A stretch of DNA of 18,791 nt, taken from the NCBI GenBank assembly GCA_964248625.1, contig CAXTZG010000077.1, forward strand, positions 1 through 18,791, given 5' to 3'. The translations under genes were made by a program, and so were the position numbers. The notes beneath the pieces are model-generated. The model had not been told where the DNA came from and did not search any database. It was given only the letters and a program-made list of their open reading frames with translations. Positions 1 through 6,205 of this stretch are shown piece by piece; positions within the stretch are counted from its first letter, which is position 1; every line of letters begins with the position of its first letter. Source of the DNA: Lichenicola sp964248625 (GTDB taxonomy: Bacteria; Pseudomonadota; Alphaproteobacteria; Acetobacterales; Acetobacteraceae).

Positions 1-367
1 GGTGGTGCAGGTGCTTGAGTAGTAGCTGGGCGGGAAGCCGCCGCCGAAGCCGCCGCCATAGCCGAACCCGCCACCATAGCCGCCGAAGCCGCCAAATCCG
101 CCGCCGAACCCGCCGAAGCCGCCGCCATAGCCGCCGTAGCCGCCCCAGCCGAAGCCGCCCGAGCCTGGCGAGAAGTTGGTCTCGTTGTCGATATAGGCGA
201 GAAAGGTGTGGCCCTGGCTGGTGAAGTCGCGGGTCGGCACGCCGAAGGTGCGCAGCAGGTCGGTTTCCGATCGTCGAATCGAGCAGCTTGCGTTGAGCAG
301 CCGTCGGGCCCGCGCAGGCCGCGAGAGCCGGGAGCAGGATGAGCGGCGCCAGTCTGTGAAGTCTCAT
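1..367 (-). CDS. Gly/Phe/Tyr-repeat lipoprotein, 3'-truncated by window edge, frameshifted
   Basis: Read on the minus strand from ATG at 367, the product begins MRLHRLAPLILLPALAACAG. This is a short lipoprotein signal peptide with lipobox LAAC and the lipidated Cys at residue 18. The frame runs on to about position 270 (ending LLDSTIG). A second frame, offset from the first, then takes over with SETDLLRTFGVPTRDF and GHTFLAYIDNE. That second frame has no ATG, GTG or TTG before its upstream stop, so the two halves are best read as one gene with a frameshift. From about 165 to the left edge the protein is almost pure GGFGG/GGYGG repeats, then FPPSYYSSTCTT. The 'DLLRTFGVPTR' part resembles small outer-membrane-associated lipoproteins seen in acetic-acid-bacteria relatives, from memory only. 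Function is unknown. The shift could be a sequencing error or a real lesion. Confidence 0.72.
   Translation of the reverse strand, partial: MRLHRLAPLILLPALAACAGPTAAQRKLLDSTIGNRPAAHLRRADPRLHQPGPHLSRLYRQRDQLLARLGRLRLGRLRRLWRRLRRVRRRIWRLRRLWWRVRLWRRLRRRLPAQLLLKHLHH
35..165. repeat. Low-complexity tandem codon repeat (GGF/GGY units)
   Basis: The plus strand shows repeated cgccgaagc / cgccatagc units. On the minus strand these are GGC-GGC-TTC and GGC-GGC-TAT, giving GGF and GGY units inside the lipoprotein gene. Units vary in synonymous codons (GGT, GGG, TTT), so the tract is old enough to have diverged and is not a pure microsatellite. Confidence 0.8.
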
Positions 368-402
368 GGATGGGTTACCGGATACAGGCATTGAGGTCAG
401 AC

Positions 403-427
403 AACGATGTAACGCTCGATCCGTTCG
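403..427 (-). promoter_or_regulatory. Candidate EcfG-type promoter for the lipoprotein gene
   Basis: On the minus strand CGAAC (427-423) is followed after 16 bases by CGTT (406-403). The alphaproteobacterial general-stress sigma EcfG consensus is GGAAC-N16/17-CGTT, so one -35 base is off. A start near 395 would leave a leader of about 28 nt before the ATG at 367. Inference from motif matching only. Confidence 0.3.
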
Positions 428-455
428 GGACGATGGTCCATGACGAGACGTTACA
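408..455. repeat. Inverted repeat TGTAACG-CTCG / CGAG-A-CGTTACA
   Basis: TGTAACGCTCG (408-418) and CGAGACGTTACA (444-455) are inverted copies apart from one extra A, separated by 25 bases. The repeat overlaps the candidate promoter upstream of the lipoprotein gene and could be an operator or a transcript hairpin. No regulator can be named. Confidence 0.4.
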
Positions 456-482
456 AATCTTTCGTTGCATGGCCCCTGGCTT

Positions 483-1484
483 TCAGGCCTGCCACAGCAC
501 GTCGCCGATCCGCGCGGCCCCGGTCGCCAGCATCACCAGCCGGTCGAAGCCCAGTGCTGCGCCCGCGCAGGCCGGCAGCCGCTGCAGCGCCTCGAGCAGC
601 GCCTCGTCCATCGGCCAGCCTGCGTCCGGGTCATGGCCGCGCAGCGCGCGCCGTCGCGCCCGATCGCTCTCGAAGCGCGCGCGCTGCTCGACCGGGTCGG
701 TCAGCTCGTCGAACGCGTTGGCGAGCTCCAGCCCGGCGGCATAGAGCTCGAACCGCAGCGCCGCCCGCGGATCGTCCGGGTCGCGCCGGGCGAGCGCTGC
801 CTGCAGGCACGGCCAGTGCGTCAGGAACGTCGGCCGGTCGCGGCCGATCCGCGGCTCAACCCGCTCGAGCAGCAGACGGAAGAACAGGTCCTCCCAGTTC
901 TCTCCCGCCCGCAGCGTCACGCCGGCCTGCGCCGCCAGCGCCGGCGCGTCGCCCTGGGTGCCGAGCACGTCGGCGCCGACATGGCGCGCGAAGGCGTCGG
1001 CCATCGTCAGCCGCTCGAACGGCGCGTCGATCCGCACCCGGATGCCGCCCCAGCTCACCGAAGGCGGCAGCACCCGCTGCACGAGCAGCTCGGTCTCGTC
1101 GATCAGCGAGGCGAGGCCGGCACCCGGCCGATACCATTCCAGCATGGTGAACTCGGGCGCGTGCAGCGGACCCGCCTCGCCGTTGCGCCACACCCGCGCC
1201 AGCTGGAAGATCGGCAGCCCGGTGCCGGCGACGATCCGCTTCATCGCGAATTCCGGGCTGGTGTGCAGCCACAGGTCGCGCCCCTCGCCGTCTTCGGTGT
1301 CAAGCCGGCTCCGGAACGGCCGCAGATGCACCTCCTCGCCCGGAGTCGGCACCAGGTAGGGGGTTTCAGCCTCCAGATAGCCGCGCGCCTCGAAAAAGGC
1401 GCGCGTTCCCCTGAGCATCAGCCCGCGACGACGCAGCAGCGGCATCCGGTCGGCGAGGCTGGCTTGGCGGAGGATCTCGGTCAT
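483..1484 (-). CDS. epmA: EF-P--(R)-beta-lysine ligase (EpmA/PoxA/GenX)
   Basis: A stand-alone class II lysyl-tRNA-synthetase-like catalytic core without the N-terminal anticodon-binding domain. It activates (R)-beta-lysine with ATP and ligates it to a lysine of elongation factor P in the cytoplasm. From ATG 1484 (MTEILRQ) the protein is 333 aa, against about 325 aa for E. coli EpmA. Motif 2 is visible at residues 93-117 (FQLARVWRNGE...EFTMLEWYRP). Motif 3 is GAALGFDRLVML at about 308-319, with Ala where LysRS has Gly; that Ala is linked to beta-lysine preference in E. coli (Ala298). A longer reading from 1583 exists but would overlap the start of divergent epmB, so 1484 is preferred. The divergent neighbours are epmB and efp, its substrate maker and target. 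Confidence 0.95.
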   Translation of the reverse strand: MTEILRQASLADRMPLLRRRGLMLRGTRAFFEARGYLEAETPYLVPTPGEEVHLRPFRSRLDTEDGEGRDLWLHTSPEFAMKRIVAGTGLPIFQLARVWRNGEAGPLHAPEFTMLEWYRPGAGLASLIDETELLVQRVLPPSVSWGGIRVRIDAPFERLTMADAFARHVGADVLGTQGDAPALAAQAGVTLRAGENWEDLFFRLLLERVEPRIGRDRPTFLTHWPCLQAALARRDPDDPRAALRFELYAAGLELANAFDELTDPVEQRARFESDRARRRALRGHDPDAGWPMDEALLEALQRLPACAGAALGFDRLVMLATGAARIGDVLWQA

Positions 1485-1498
1485 CGGCGTCGGTCCGG

Positions 1499-1527
1499 TT
1501 GCTCGGGCGTGCGAGCGGCAGTACAGC
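1499..1527 (+). promoter_or_regulatory. Candidate promoter for epmB (possibly leaderless)
   Basis: TTGCTC (1499-1504), 17 bases, then TACAGC (1522-1527), six bases before the epmB ATG at 1534. A start site about 7 bases after the -10 would fall on the ATG. No convincing Shine-Dalgarno sequence precedes epmB, which fits a leaderless transcript. The -10 match is weak. Confidence 0.3.
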
Positions 1528-1547
1528 CCGCCGATGGACGGGATCAA
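1520..1547 (-). promoter_or_regulatory. Candidate sigma70-type promoter for epmA
   Basis: On the minus strand TTGATC (1547-1542), 16 bases, then TGTACT (1525-1520). Each hexamer matches four of six consensus positions. Predicted start is near 1513, giving a leader of about 29 nt to the ATG at 1484. It overlaps the first codons of epmB and the candidate epmB -10. Confidence 0.35.
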
Positions 1548-2595
1548 CCAGACGCCGCAGCCAGATGCGCCGATCCGCGGCACGGCGGCACTGATCGCGG
1601 CCGGGCTCGCGTCGCCGGCCGATCGCGCCGCGCTCGATGGGGTCGAGGCGCGCTATGCGACGCTGATCCCGCCCGCCTTCCGCGCGCTGATCGCCCATCC
1701 CGACGATCCGATCGGCCGGCAGGTGGTGCCGCACCCGGACGAGCTGCTGACGGGCGTGCACGAGCATCGCGATCCGATCGGCGACGAGGCGCTGTCGCCG
1801 GTGCCGGGCATCGTGCATCGCTATGCCGATCGCGCGCTGCTCAAGCCGCTGCTGGTCTGTCCGCTGTATTGCCGGTTCTGCTTCCGCCGCGAGCATGTCG
1901 GCCCGGATGGCGGCCTGCTCGACGAGGCCGCCCTGGAGCGGGCGCTCGACTGGCTGCGCGCCCATCCGGCCGTCACCGAGGTGATCCTCACCGGCGGCGA
2001 TCCGCTGATGCTGTCGCCGCGCCGGCTGGGGCGCATCGTCTCGGCGCTGGACGCGATGGCGCATCTGCAGACCATCCGCATCCATAGCCGGCTTCCCGTG
2101 GCCGACCCCGCCCGCCTGACCGAGGCGCTCGCCGGCACGCTGGAAACCGAGAAGTCGATGTGGCTGGTCGTGCATGTCAACCATGCCGCCGAGCTCACCG
2201 CGGAAGCGCGCGCCGCGCTGCGGCGCGTGCAGTCGCGCGGCGTCCCGGTGCTCGGCCAGTCGGTGCTGCTGCGCGGGGTCAATGACAGCGAGGCGGCGCT
2301 GGAGGCGCTGCTGCGCGCCATGGTCGCGGCCCGGGTGAAGCCCTACTACCTGCACCAGCTCGATCCGGCCCCCGGCACCGCCCGGTTCCACGTGCCGATC
2401 GCCGAGGGCCGCAGGCTGCTCGCCGCCCTGCGCGGACGGGTCACCGGCCTCGCCTGGCCTACCTATGTGCTCGACATCCCCGGCGGCCACGGCAAGGTTC
2501 CGATCGGACCGGACTACATCGCCGCCGACGCGTCGGTCGTGCGCGATCCGGGCGGCCACCCGCACGTTCTTGCGACCGGGGCGCGGGAGGTCTAG
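1534..2595 (+). CDS. epmB: EF-P lysine 2,3-aminomutase-like beta-lysine synthase (EpmB)
   Basis: A radical-SAM, PLP-dependent enzyme that isomerises lysine to (R)-beta-lysine, the substrate of EpmA. The 353-aa product carries the CxxxCxxC [4Fe-4S] motif as CPLYCRFCFRR (Cys109, Cys113, Cys116). The TGGDPLML segment follows the cluster motif as in the aminomutase family. Near the C-terminus is DIPGGHGKVPIGPDY, with Lys321 matching the PLP-binding lysine of lysine 2,3-aminomutase. Length is close to E. coli EpmB (about 342 aa) and well below clostridial aminomutases, which have extra terminal regions. The start ATG lies 49 bases from the divergent epmA start. efp begins 35 bases downstream and is probably co-transcribed. 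Confidence 0.95.
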   Translation: MDGINQTPQPDAPIRGTAALIAAGLASPADRAALDGVEARYATLIPPAFRALIAHPDDPIGRQVVPHPDELLTGVHEHRDPIGDEALSPVPGIVHRYADRALLKPLLVCPLYCRFCFRREHVGPDGGLLDEAALERALDWLRAHPAVTEVILTGGDPLMLSPRRLGRIVSALDAMAHLQTIRIHSRLPVADPARLTEALAGTLETEKSMWLVVHVNHAAELTAEARAALRRVQSRGVPVLGQSVLLRGVNDSEAALEALLRAMVAARVKPYYLHQLDPAPGTARFHVPIAEGRRLLAALRGRVTGLAWPTYVLDIPGGHGKVPIGPDYIAADASVVRDPGGHPHVLATGAREV

Positions 2596-2630
2596 AAGCC
2601 CGCTTTTCCCAGATCCAGCAGGGCTCGACG

Positions 2631-3197
2631 ATGAAGCAGCAGGCCAACCTGATCCGCGCCGGCCAGGTGATCGAGCATGACGGCCGCCGCTGGACGGTGC
2701 TGAAGCAGCAGATCATCACCCCGGGCAAGGGCGGCGCCTTCATCCAGGTCGAGATGCGCGACCTCAAGACCGGCAACAAGACCAACGAGCGCTGGCGCAC
2801 CGCCGACACCGTCGAGCGGCTGATGACCGAGGACAAGGAGTACACCTACTCCTACACCGACGGCGGCAACCTGGTGCTGATGGACCCGGAGACCTTCGAG
2901 CAGGCGATGATCCCGACCGCGATACTCGGCGACGGCACCGCGTTCCTGCAGGACAACATGACCGTCAACGTCAAGCTGGTGGAGGGCGACCCGGTCGGCA
3001 TGGAGCTGCCGCCGCACGTCACGCTGGAGATCGTCGAAGCCGACCCGGTCGTGAAGGGCCAGACCGCGTCGTCGTCCTACAAGCCAGCCAAGCTGTCGAA
3101 CGGCGTCAAGACCATGGTGCCCCCCTTCATCGAGGCCGGCGAGCGGATCGTGGTCCGCACCGACGATGCCAGCTACGTCGAGCGCGCGAAGAGCTAA
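2631..3197 (+). CDS. efp: Translation elongation factor P
   Basis: A 188-aa EF-P with the expected three beta-barrel domains (about 1-64 KOW-like, 65-128, 129-188). It binds between the ribosomal P and E sites and promotes peptide bonds at consecutive prolines. The modification loop reads TPGKGGAF, with Lys33 aligning to the beta-lysylated Lys34 of E. coli. This agrees with epmA and epmB lying directly upstream. The ATG is preceded by AGGG about 9 bases upstream, a modest ribosome-binding site. No epmC-like hydroxylase is in the window. Identification is secure; Lys33 modification is inferred from context and loop sequence. Confidence 0.97.
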   Translation: MKQQANLIRAGQVIEHDGRRWTVLKQQIITPGKGGAFIQVEMRDLKTGNKTNERWRTADTVERLMTEDKEYTYSYTDGGNLVLMDPETFEQAMIPTAILGDGTAFLQDNMTVNVKLVEGDPVGMELPPHVTLEIVEADPVVKGQTASSSYKPAKLSNGVKTMVPPFIEAGERIVVRTDDASYVERAKS

Positions 3198-3216
3198 GCC
3201 CTCTTTCACCCGGATC

Positions 3217-3260
3217 CCCAAGGCGCCGCCTTGGGCGGGGTCCAGGGGCGGCGCCCCTGG
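3217..3260. repeat. Double perfect hairpin, REP-like element or terminator
   Basis: Two adjacent perfect inverted repeats lie between efp and the IMPase gene. CCCAAGGC (3217-3224) pairs with GCCTTGGG (3228-3235) around GCC. CCAGGGGC (3242-3249) pairs with GCCCCTGG (3253-3260) around GGC. An outer imperfect pairing of GGATCCCC with GGGGTCC could enclose the first. There is no long T run, only CTTTC, so it is not a textbook intrinsic terminator. The paired layout resembles dispersed extragenic palindromes of high-GC alphaproteobacteria. It ends 6 bases before the next gene's ribosome-binding site. Confidence 0.65.
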
Positions 3261-3266
3261 CCTTTC

Positions 3267-3272
3267 GAGGAG
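3267..3272 (+). promoter_or_regulatory. Shine-Dalgarno site fixing the GTG start at 3281
   Basis: GAGGAG lies 8 bases before GTG at 3281. This supports the GTG over the in-frame ATG at 3305. Confidence 0.7.
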
Positions 3273-3280
3273 TTCCCGCC

Positions 3281-4141
3281 GTGGCGCTGCGCCTTTCCCC
3301 CGTCATGACCGTGATGCAGAACGCGGCGAGCAAGGCCGCCAAGCGCCTGCTCCGCGACTTCAACGAAGTCGAGCAGCTCCAGGTCAGCATCAAGGGTCCC
3401 GGCGACTTCGTCAGCCAGGCCGACCTGCGCGCCGAGAGCACGATCCGCGAGGAACTCGCCCGCGCCCGCCCCGGCTATGCCTTTTTGATGGAGGAAAGCG
3501 GCGCGTCCGGTTCGGAGAACTGGTCCTGGCGCTGGGTGGTCGATCCGCTCGACGGCACCACCAACTTCCTGCACGGCATCCCGCACTGGGCGATCAGCAT
3601 CGGGCTGCAGAAGCGCCTGCCCGACGGCAGCGCGGAGCTCGCCGCCGCCATGGTCTACAACCCCGCCGGCAACGAGATGTTCTGGGCCGAGAAGGGCGTC
3701 GGCGCCTACTTGAACGAGCGCCGCCTGCGGGTCTCGGCGCGGCGCGAGATGCTCGACGCGCTGTTTGCGACCGGCATCCCGTTCGCCAACGTCCCCGCGC
3801 AGCGCCGGCTGCCGTTCGCGCGCACGCTGGGCGCGCTGATGCCGCAGGTCGCCGGCATCCGGCGCTTCGGCTCGGCCGCGCTCGACCTGTGCTGGGTGGC
3901 GGCAGGCCGCTATGACGGCTTCTGGGAAGTGGGCCTGAAGCCCTGGGACTGTGCCGCAGGCATCCTGATCGTGCGCGAGGCCGGCGGCTACGTCACCGAT
4001 CCGCAGAACGTCGAGGCGCAGGCGATGGAGACCGAGTGCAACATCGTCGCCGCCAACACCTACATGCATCCCAAGCTGCGCGAGATCGTGCTGGCGGGCC
4101 TGTCCGCCTCGCCGGCCGCCGCCAGCGCCCCGACCGCCTGA
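3281..4141 (+). CDS. Inositol monophosphatase family protein (SuhB-like)
   Basis: A 286-aa Mg2+-dependent, Li+-sensitive-type phosphatase of the IMPase superfamily, cytoplasmic. Metal-binding motifs are in order: EESG at 71-74, WVVDPLDGTTNF at 85-96 (Asp88 and Asp91), and LKPWDCAAG at 219-227 (Asp223). The GDFVSQAD segment at 41-48 is also typical. The family includes inositol-1-phosphatase, histidinol phosphatase and SuhB, which in E. coli also acts in rRNA antitermination, so the true substrate cannot be set from sequence. Start is GTG at 3281, supported by GAGGAG 8 bases upstream. It follows efp after an 83-base spacer with two hairpins and precedes the OmpA/MotA/MotB operon by 79 bases. 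Confidence 0.88.
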   Translation: MALRLSPVMTVMQNAASKAAKRLLRDFNEVEQLQVSIKGPGDFVSQADLRAESTIREELARARPGYAFLMEESGASGSENWSWRWVVDPLDGTTNFLHGIPHWAISIGLQKRLPDGSAELAAAMVYNPAGNEMFWAEKGVGAYLNERRLRVSARREMLDALFATGIPFANVPAQRRLPFARTLGALMPQVAGIRRFGSAALDLCWVAAGRYDGFWEVGLKPWDCAAGILIVREAGGYVTDPQNVEAQAMETECNIVAANTYMHPKLREIVLAGLSASPAAASAPTA

Positions 4142-4183
4142 GCACGTCCGCACGCCTCACGGCGCGGGACGGCACACGCGCTG

Positions 4184-4212
4184 TTGAGCGCAGGCCAGGG
4201 CTCGTCTAGGGT
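4184..4212 (+). promoter_or_regulatory. Candidate sigma70-type promoter of the OmpA/MotA/MotB-like operon
   Basis: TTGAGC (4184-4189), exactly 17 bases, then TAGGGT (4207-4212). The ATG follows at 4221, so transcription from about 4219 would give a nearly leaderless mRNA. The AGGG that looks like a Shine-Dalgarno sequence lies within the -10. Inference from motif and spacing only. Confidence 0.45.
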
Positions 4213-4220
4213 CTGGCACG

Positions 4221-5003
4221 ATGCAACGTCCTTCCAGTGCTTCCAGCGTGCCGCTGCTGCTGCGTGTGCTTGCTGTCGTGGGGGCAACCGGCACGGCGGT
4301 GCCGGCACTCGCGCAGGTCACCACCAACCAGCATGCGCTCGAGGCGCTGGGATCGGCAGGCCACGCCCCGGCGGCGCATGGCGTCCCGCATCGTCGCGCC
4401 GTTCCCCGCGCGGTCCATGGGCCGTCGCATGCAGCAAGGGTGGCCGCACGCCCTGCACGCGCGGCGAGTGCGCACCCGCCGGCGGCGACGATTCCGCCGG
4501 CCCCGCCACCGCCGCCGGTGTTCCGCGCCCCGGTGATCAACGTGCCGCTGCATCCGCCGCCGCCGCCGCCGCCGGTTCCGGTGGTGCAGACCGCGACCGG
4601 CACCGCCACGCCGATCCCCGACGGCGTCCGCATCGGCTTCGGCGCCGGCAGCACCGATCTCAATCCGGCGATGATGCAGGCGCTGCACGACTTCTCCGCC
4701 CGCCTGAAGGCGGATCCGGCGGCCCGCTCCGAGATCGACGCCAGCAGCAGCGGAACCTCCGAGGACCCGTCGACACCCCGCCGCAACGCGCTGTCGCGCG
4801 GGCTCGCCGCCCGCGCGGTGCTGATCAATGACGGCATCCCGTCGACCCGGATCTATGTGCGGGTGCTGGGACAGGTGACGCCGGATGGTTCCGGCAGCGC
4901 CGCCGCCGCGCCGCCGGACCGCGTCGACCTGCGCCTGGCGCAGGCCCCCGGCACCGAGACCGCTGCTGCACCTGCACCCGCCCCGGGAGCCTCCGGCCCA
5001 TGA
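4221..5003 (+). CDS. Exported proline-rich protein with divergent OmpA-like domain
   Basis: 260 aa. A signal peptide covers residues 1-31 with likely cleavage after VPALA. Residues 35-85 are Ala/His/Arg-rich. Residues 86-122 are polyproline-rich with runs of five and seven prolines. Residues 132-240 look like an OmpA C-terminal fold: IGFGAGSTDLNPAMMQAL, a helix LSRGLAARAVLINDGIPSTR, then YVRVLG and DRVDLRL. The canonical diaminopimelate-binding Asp of GHTD-type loops is not seen (the loop reads DASSSGTSED) and the usual LSxxR arginine position is Leu, so wall binding is doubtful. The stop overlaps the next start as ATGA at 5000-5003, implying translational coupling with the MotA-like gene. 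Periplasmic partner of that channel is an inference. The proline runs make it a plausible EF-P-dependent protein. Confidence 0.8.
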   Translation: MQRPSSASSVPLLLRVLAVVGATGTAVPALAQVTTNQHALEALGSAGHAPAAHGVPHRRAVPRAVHGPSHAARVAARPARAASAHPPAATIPPAPPPPPVFRAPVINVPLHPPPPPPPVPVVQTATGTATPIPDGVRIGFGAGSTDLNPAMMQALHDFSARLKADPAARSEIDASSSGTSEDPSTPRRNALSRGLAARAVLINDGIPSTRIYVRVLGQVTPDGSGSAAAAPPDRVDLRLAQAPGTETAAAPAPAPGASGP

Positions 5004-6205
5004 CCCGCCCCACGACCTACTTCCTGCGCATGCTGCTGTTCCTGGCCGTGGTGGCCGCGGTGGTGGTCGTGCTGTTCCCGACCCTGCTGGCGGCGTTCCA
5101 GGCCAATCCGGTGCTGGACGGGCTGATCCTGGCGGTGCTGCTGCTCGGCATCGTGTGGAACCTGGTGATGGTGCTCCGGCTGTCGCCCGAGGTGCGCTGG
5201 ATCGAGACGCTGCGCCAGCCGCGCGCCGGCCTCGCACCGCCCTCGCCGCCGCGCCTGCTGGCGCCGATGGCCTCGATGCTGGCCACCCGCAACCGCGCCG
5301 ACCGGCTGGTGCTGTCCACGCCCGCCACCCGCTCGCTGCTCGACAGCCTGTCGTCGCGGCTGGACGAGAGCCGCGAGCTGTCGCGCTACATGACCGGGCT
5401 GCTGATCTTCCTGGGCCTGCTCGGCACCTTCTGGGGGCTGCTGCGCACGGTGCACTCGATCGGCGGCGTGATCTCCAACATGTCGGTGGGCTCGGGCGAC
5501 GTCACCCAGATGTTCGACCAGCTCAAGGGCGGCCTCGCCGGGCCGCTGCAGGGCATGGGCACGGCGTTTTCCGCCTCGATGTTCGGCCTCGCCGGCTCGC
5601 TGGTGCTGGGCTTTCTCGACCTGACCGCAGGCCAGGCGCAGAACCGCTTCTTCAACGAGCTCGAGGAGTGGCTCGCCGGCATCACCCGCTTCTCGTCCGG
5701 CTATGCCAACGCCGAGGGTGAGGCGCCGATCCCGGCCTACGTGCAGGCGCTGCTGGAGCAGACCGCGGAAAACCTGGACGGGCTGCAGACGGTGCTGGCC
5801 CGCGGCGAGGAGGGCCGCGGCGCGTACAACCAGACCATGACCACCCTGGCCGACCGGCTCGGCACCCTGACCGAGCTGCTGCGCGCCAACCAGCAGCTGA
5901 TGCTCAAGGTCGCGGAAAGCCAGGCGGTGCTGGCGCCGGCGCTGAAGCGCATCGCCGATCCGGCCGGAACGGAAGCGGCCGGCGGGCAGGAGCTGCGCAG
6001 CATCGAGCGCCTGCTGCAGCGCCTGCTGTCGGAAAACGAGCAGGGCCGCAACCAGAGCACCAGCGAGCTGCGCAACGAGCTGCGCGTGCTGACCCGGACG
6101 GTGGCGGCGTCTGCCGGCAGCAACCAGTCCGGACCCACCTTCACGCCGGCGGGCAGCCCGTCCGGCACCCCGTCGGTCGACGCGCCGGGACGCTATTCGC
6201 GATGA
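5000..6205 (+). CDS. MotA/TolQ/ExbB-family proton channel subunit
   Basis: 401 aa, inner membrane. Predicted helices lie at about 10-32, 39-60, 131-150 and 186-207. The last two carry the family core: GLLGTFWGLLRTV, then LQGMGTAFSASMFGLAGSLV. Small and polar residues there (Thr, Ser, Gly) match the proton-path faces of MotA, TolQ and ExbB. Residues 230-401 form a long, polar, probably coiled-coil cytoplasmic tail (ALLEQTAENLDGLQTVL, LERLLQ-type heptads) ending in a Ser/Gly/Pro-rich stretch. The gene overlaps both neighbours by four bases (ATGA at 5000-5003 and 6202-6205), so the three genes form one coupled operon. It is not flagellar MotA by context, as no flagellar genes are near, and not Tol-Pal, as tolR, tolA and tolB are absent. 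Its role is unassigned. Confidence 0.85.
   Translation: MTRPTTYFLRMLLFLAVVAAVVVVLFPTLLAAFQANPVLDGLILAVLLLGIVWNLVMVLRLSPEVRWIETLRQPRAGLAPPSPPRLLAPMASMLATRNRADRLVLSTPATRSLLDSLSSRLDESRELSRYMTGLLIFLGLLGTFWGLLRTVHSIGGVISNMSVGSGDVTQMFDQLKGGLAGPLQGMGTAFSASMFGLAGSLVLGFLDLTAGQAQNRFFNELEEWLAGITRFSSGYANAEGEAPIPAYVQALLEQTAENLDGLQTVLARGEEGRGAYNQTMTTLADRLGTLTELLRANQQLMLKVAESQAVLAPALKRIADPAGTEAAGGQELRSIERLLQRLLSENEQGRNQSTSELRNELRVLTRTVAASAGSNQSGPTFTPAGSPSGTPSVDAPGRYSR

Noticed and set aside
35..165. CRISPR array or satellite
   Set aside because: The repetition has a three-codon period encoding GGF/GGY within an open frame, with no spacers.
465..2087. A 540-residue plus-strand open frame across epmA into epmB
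   Set aside because: Antisense to epmA and out of frame with epmB; composition is typical of shadow frames.
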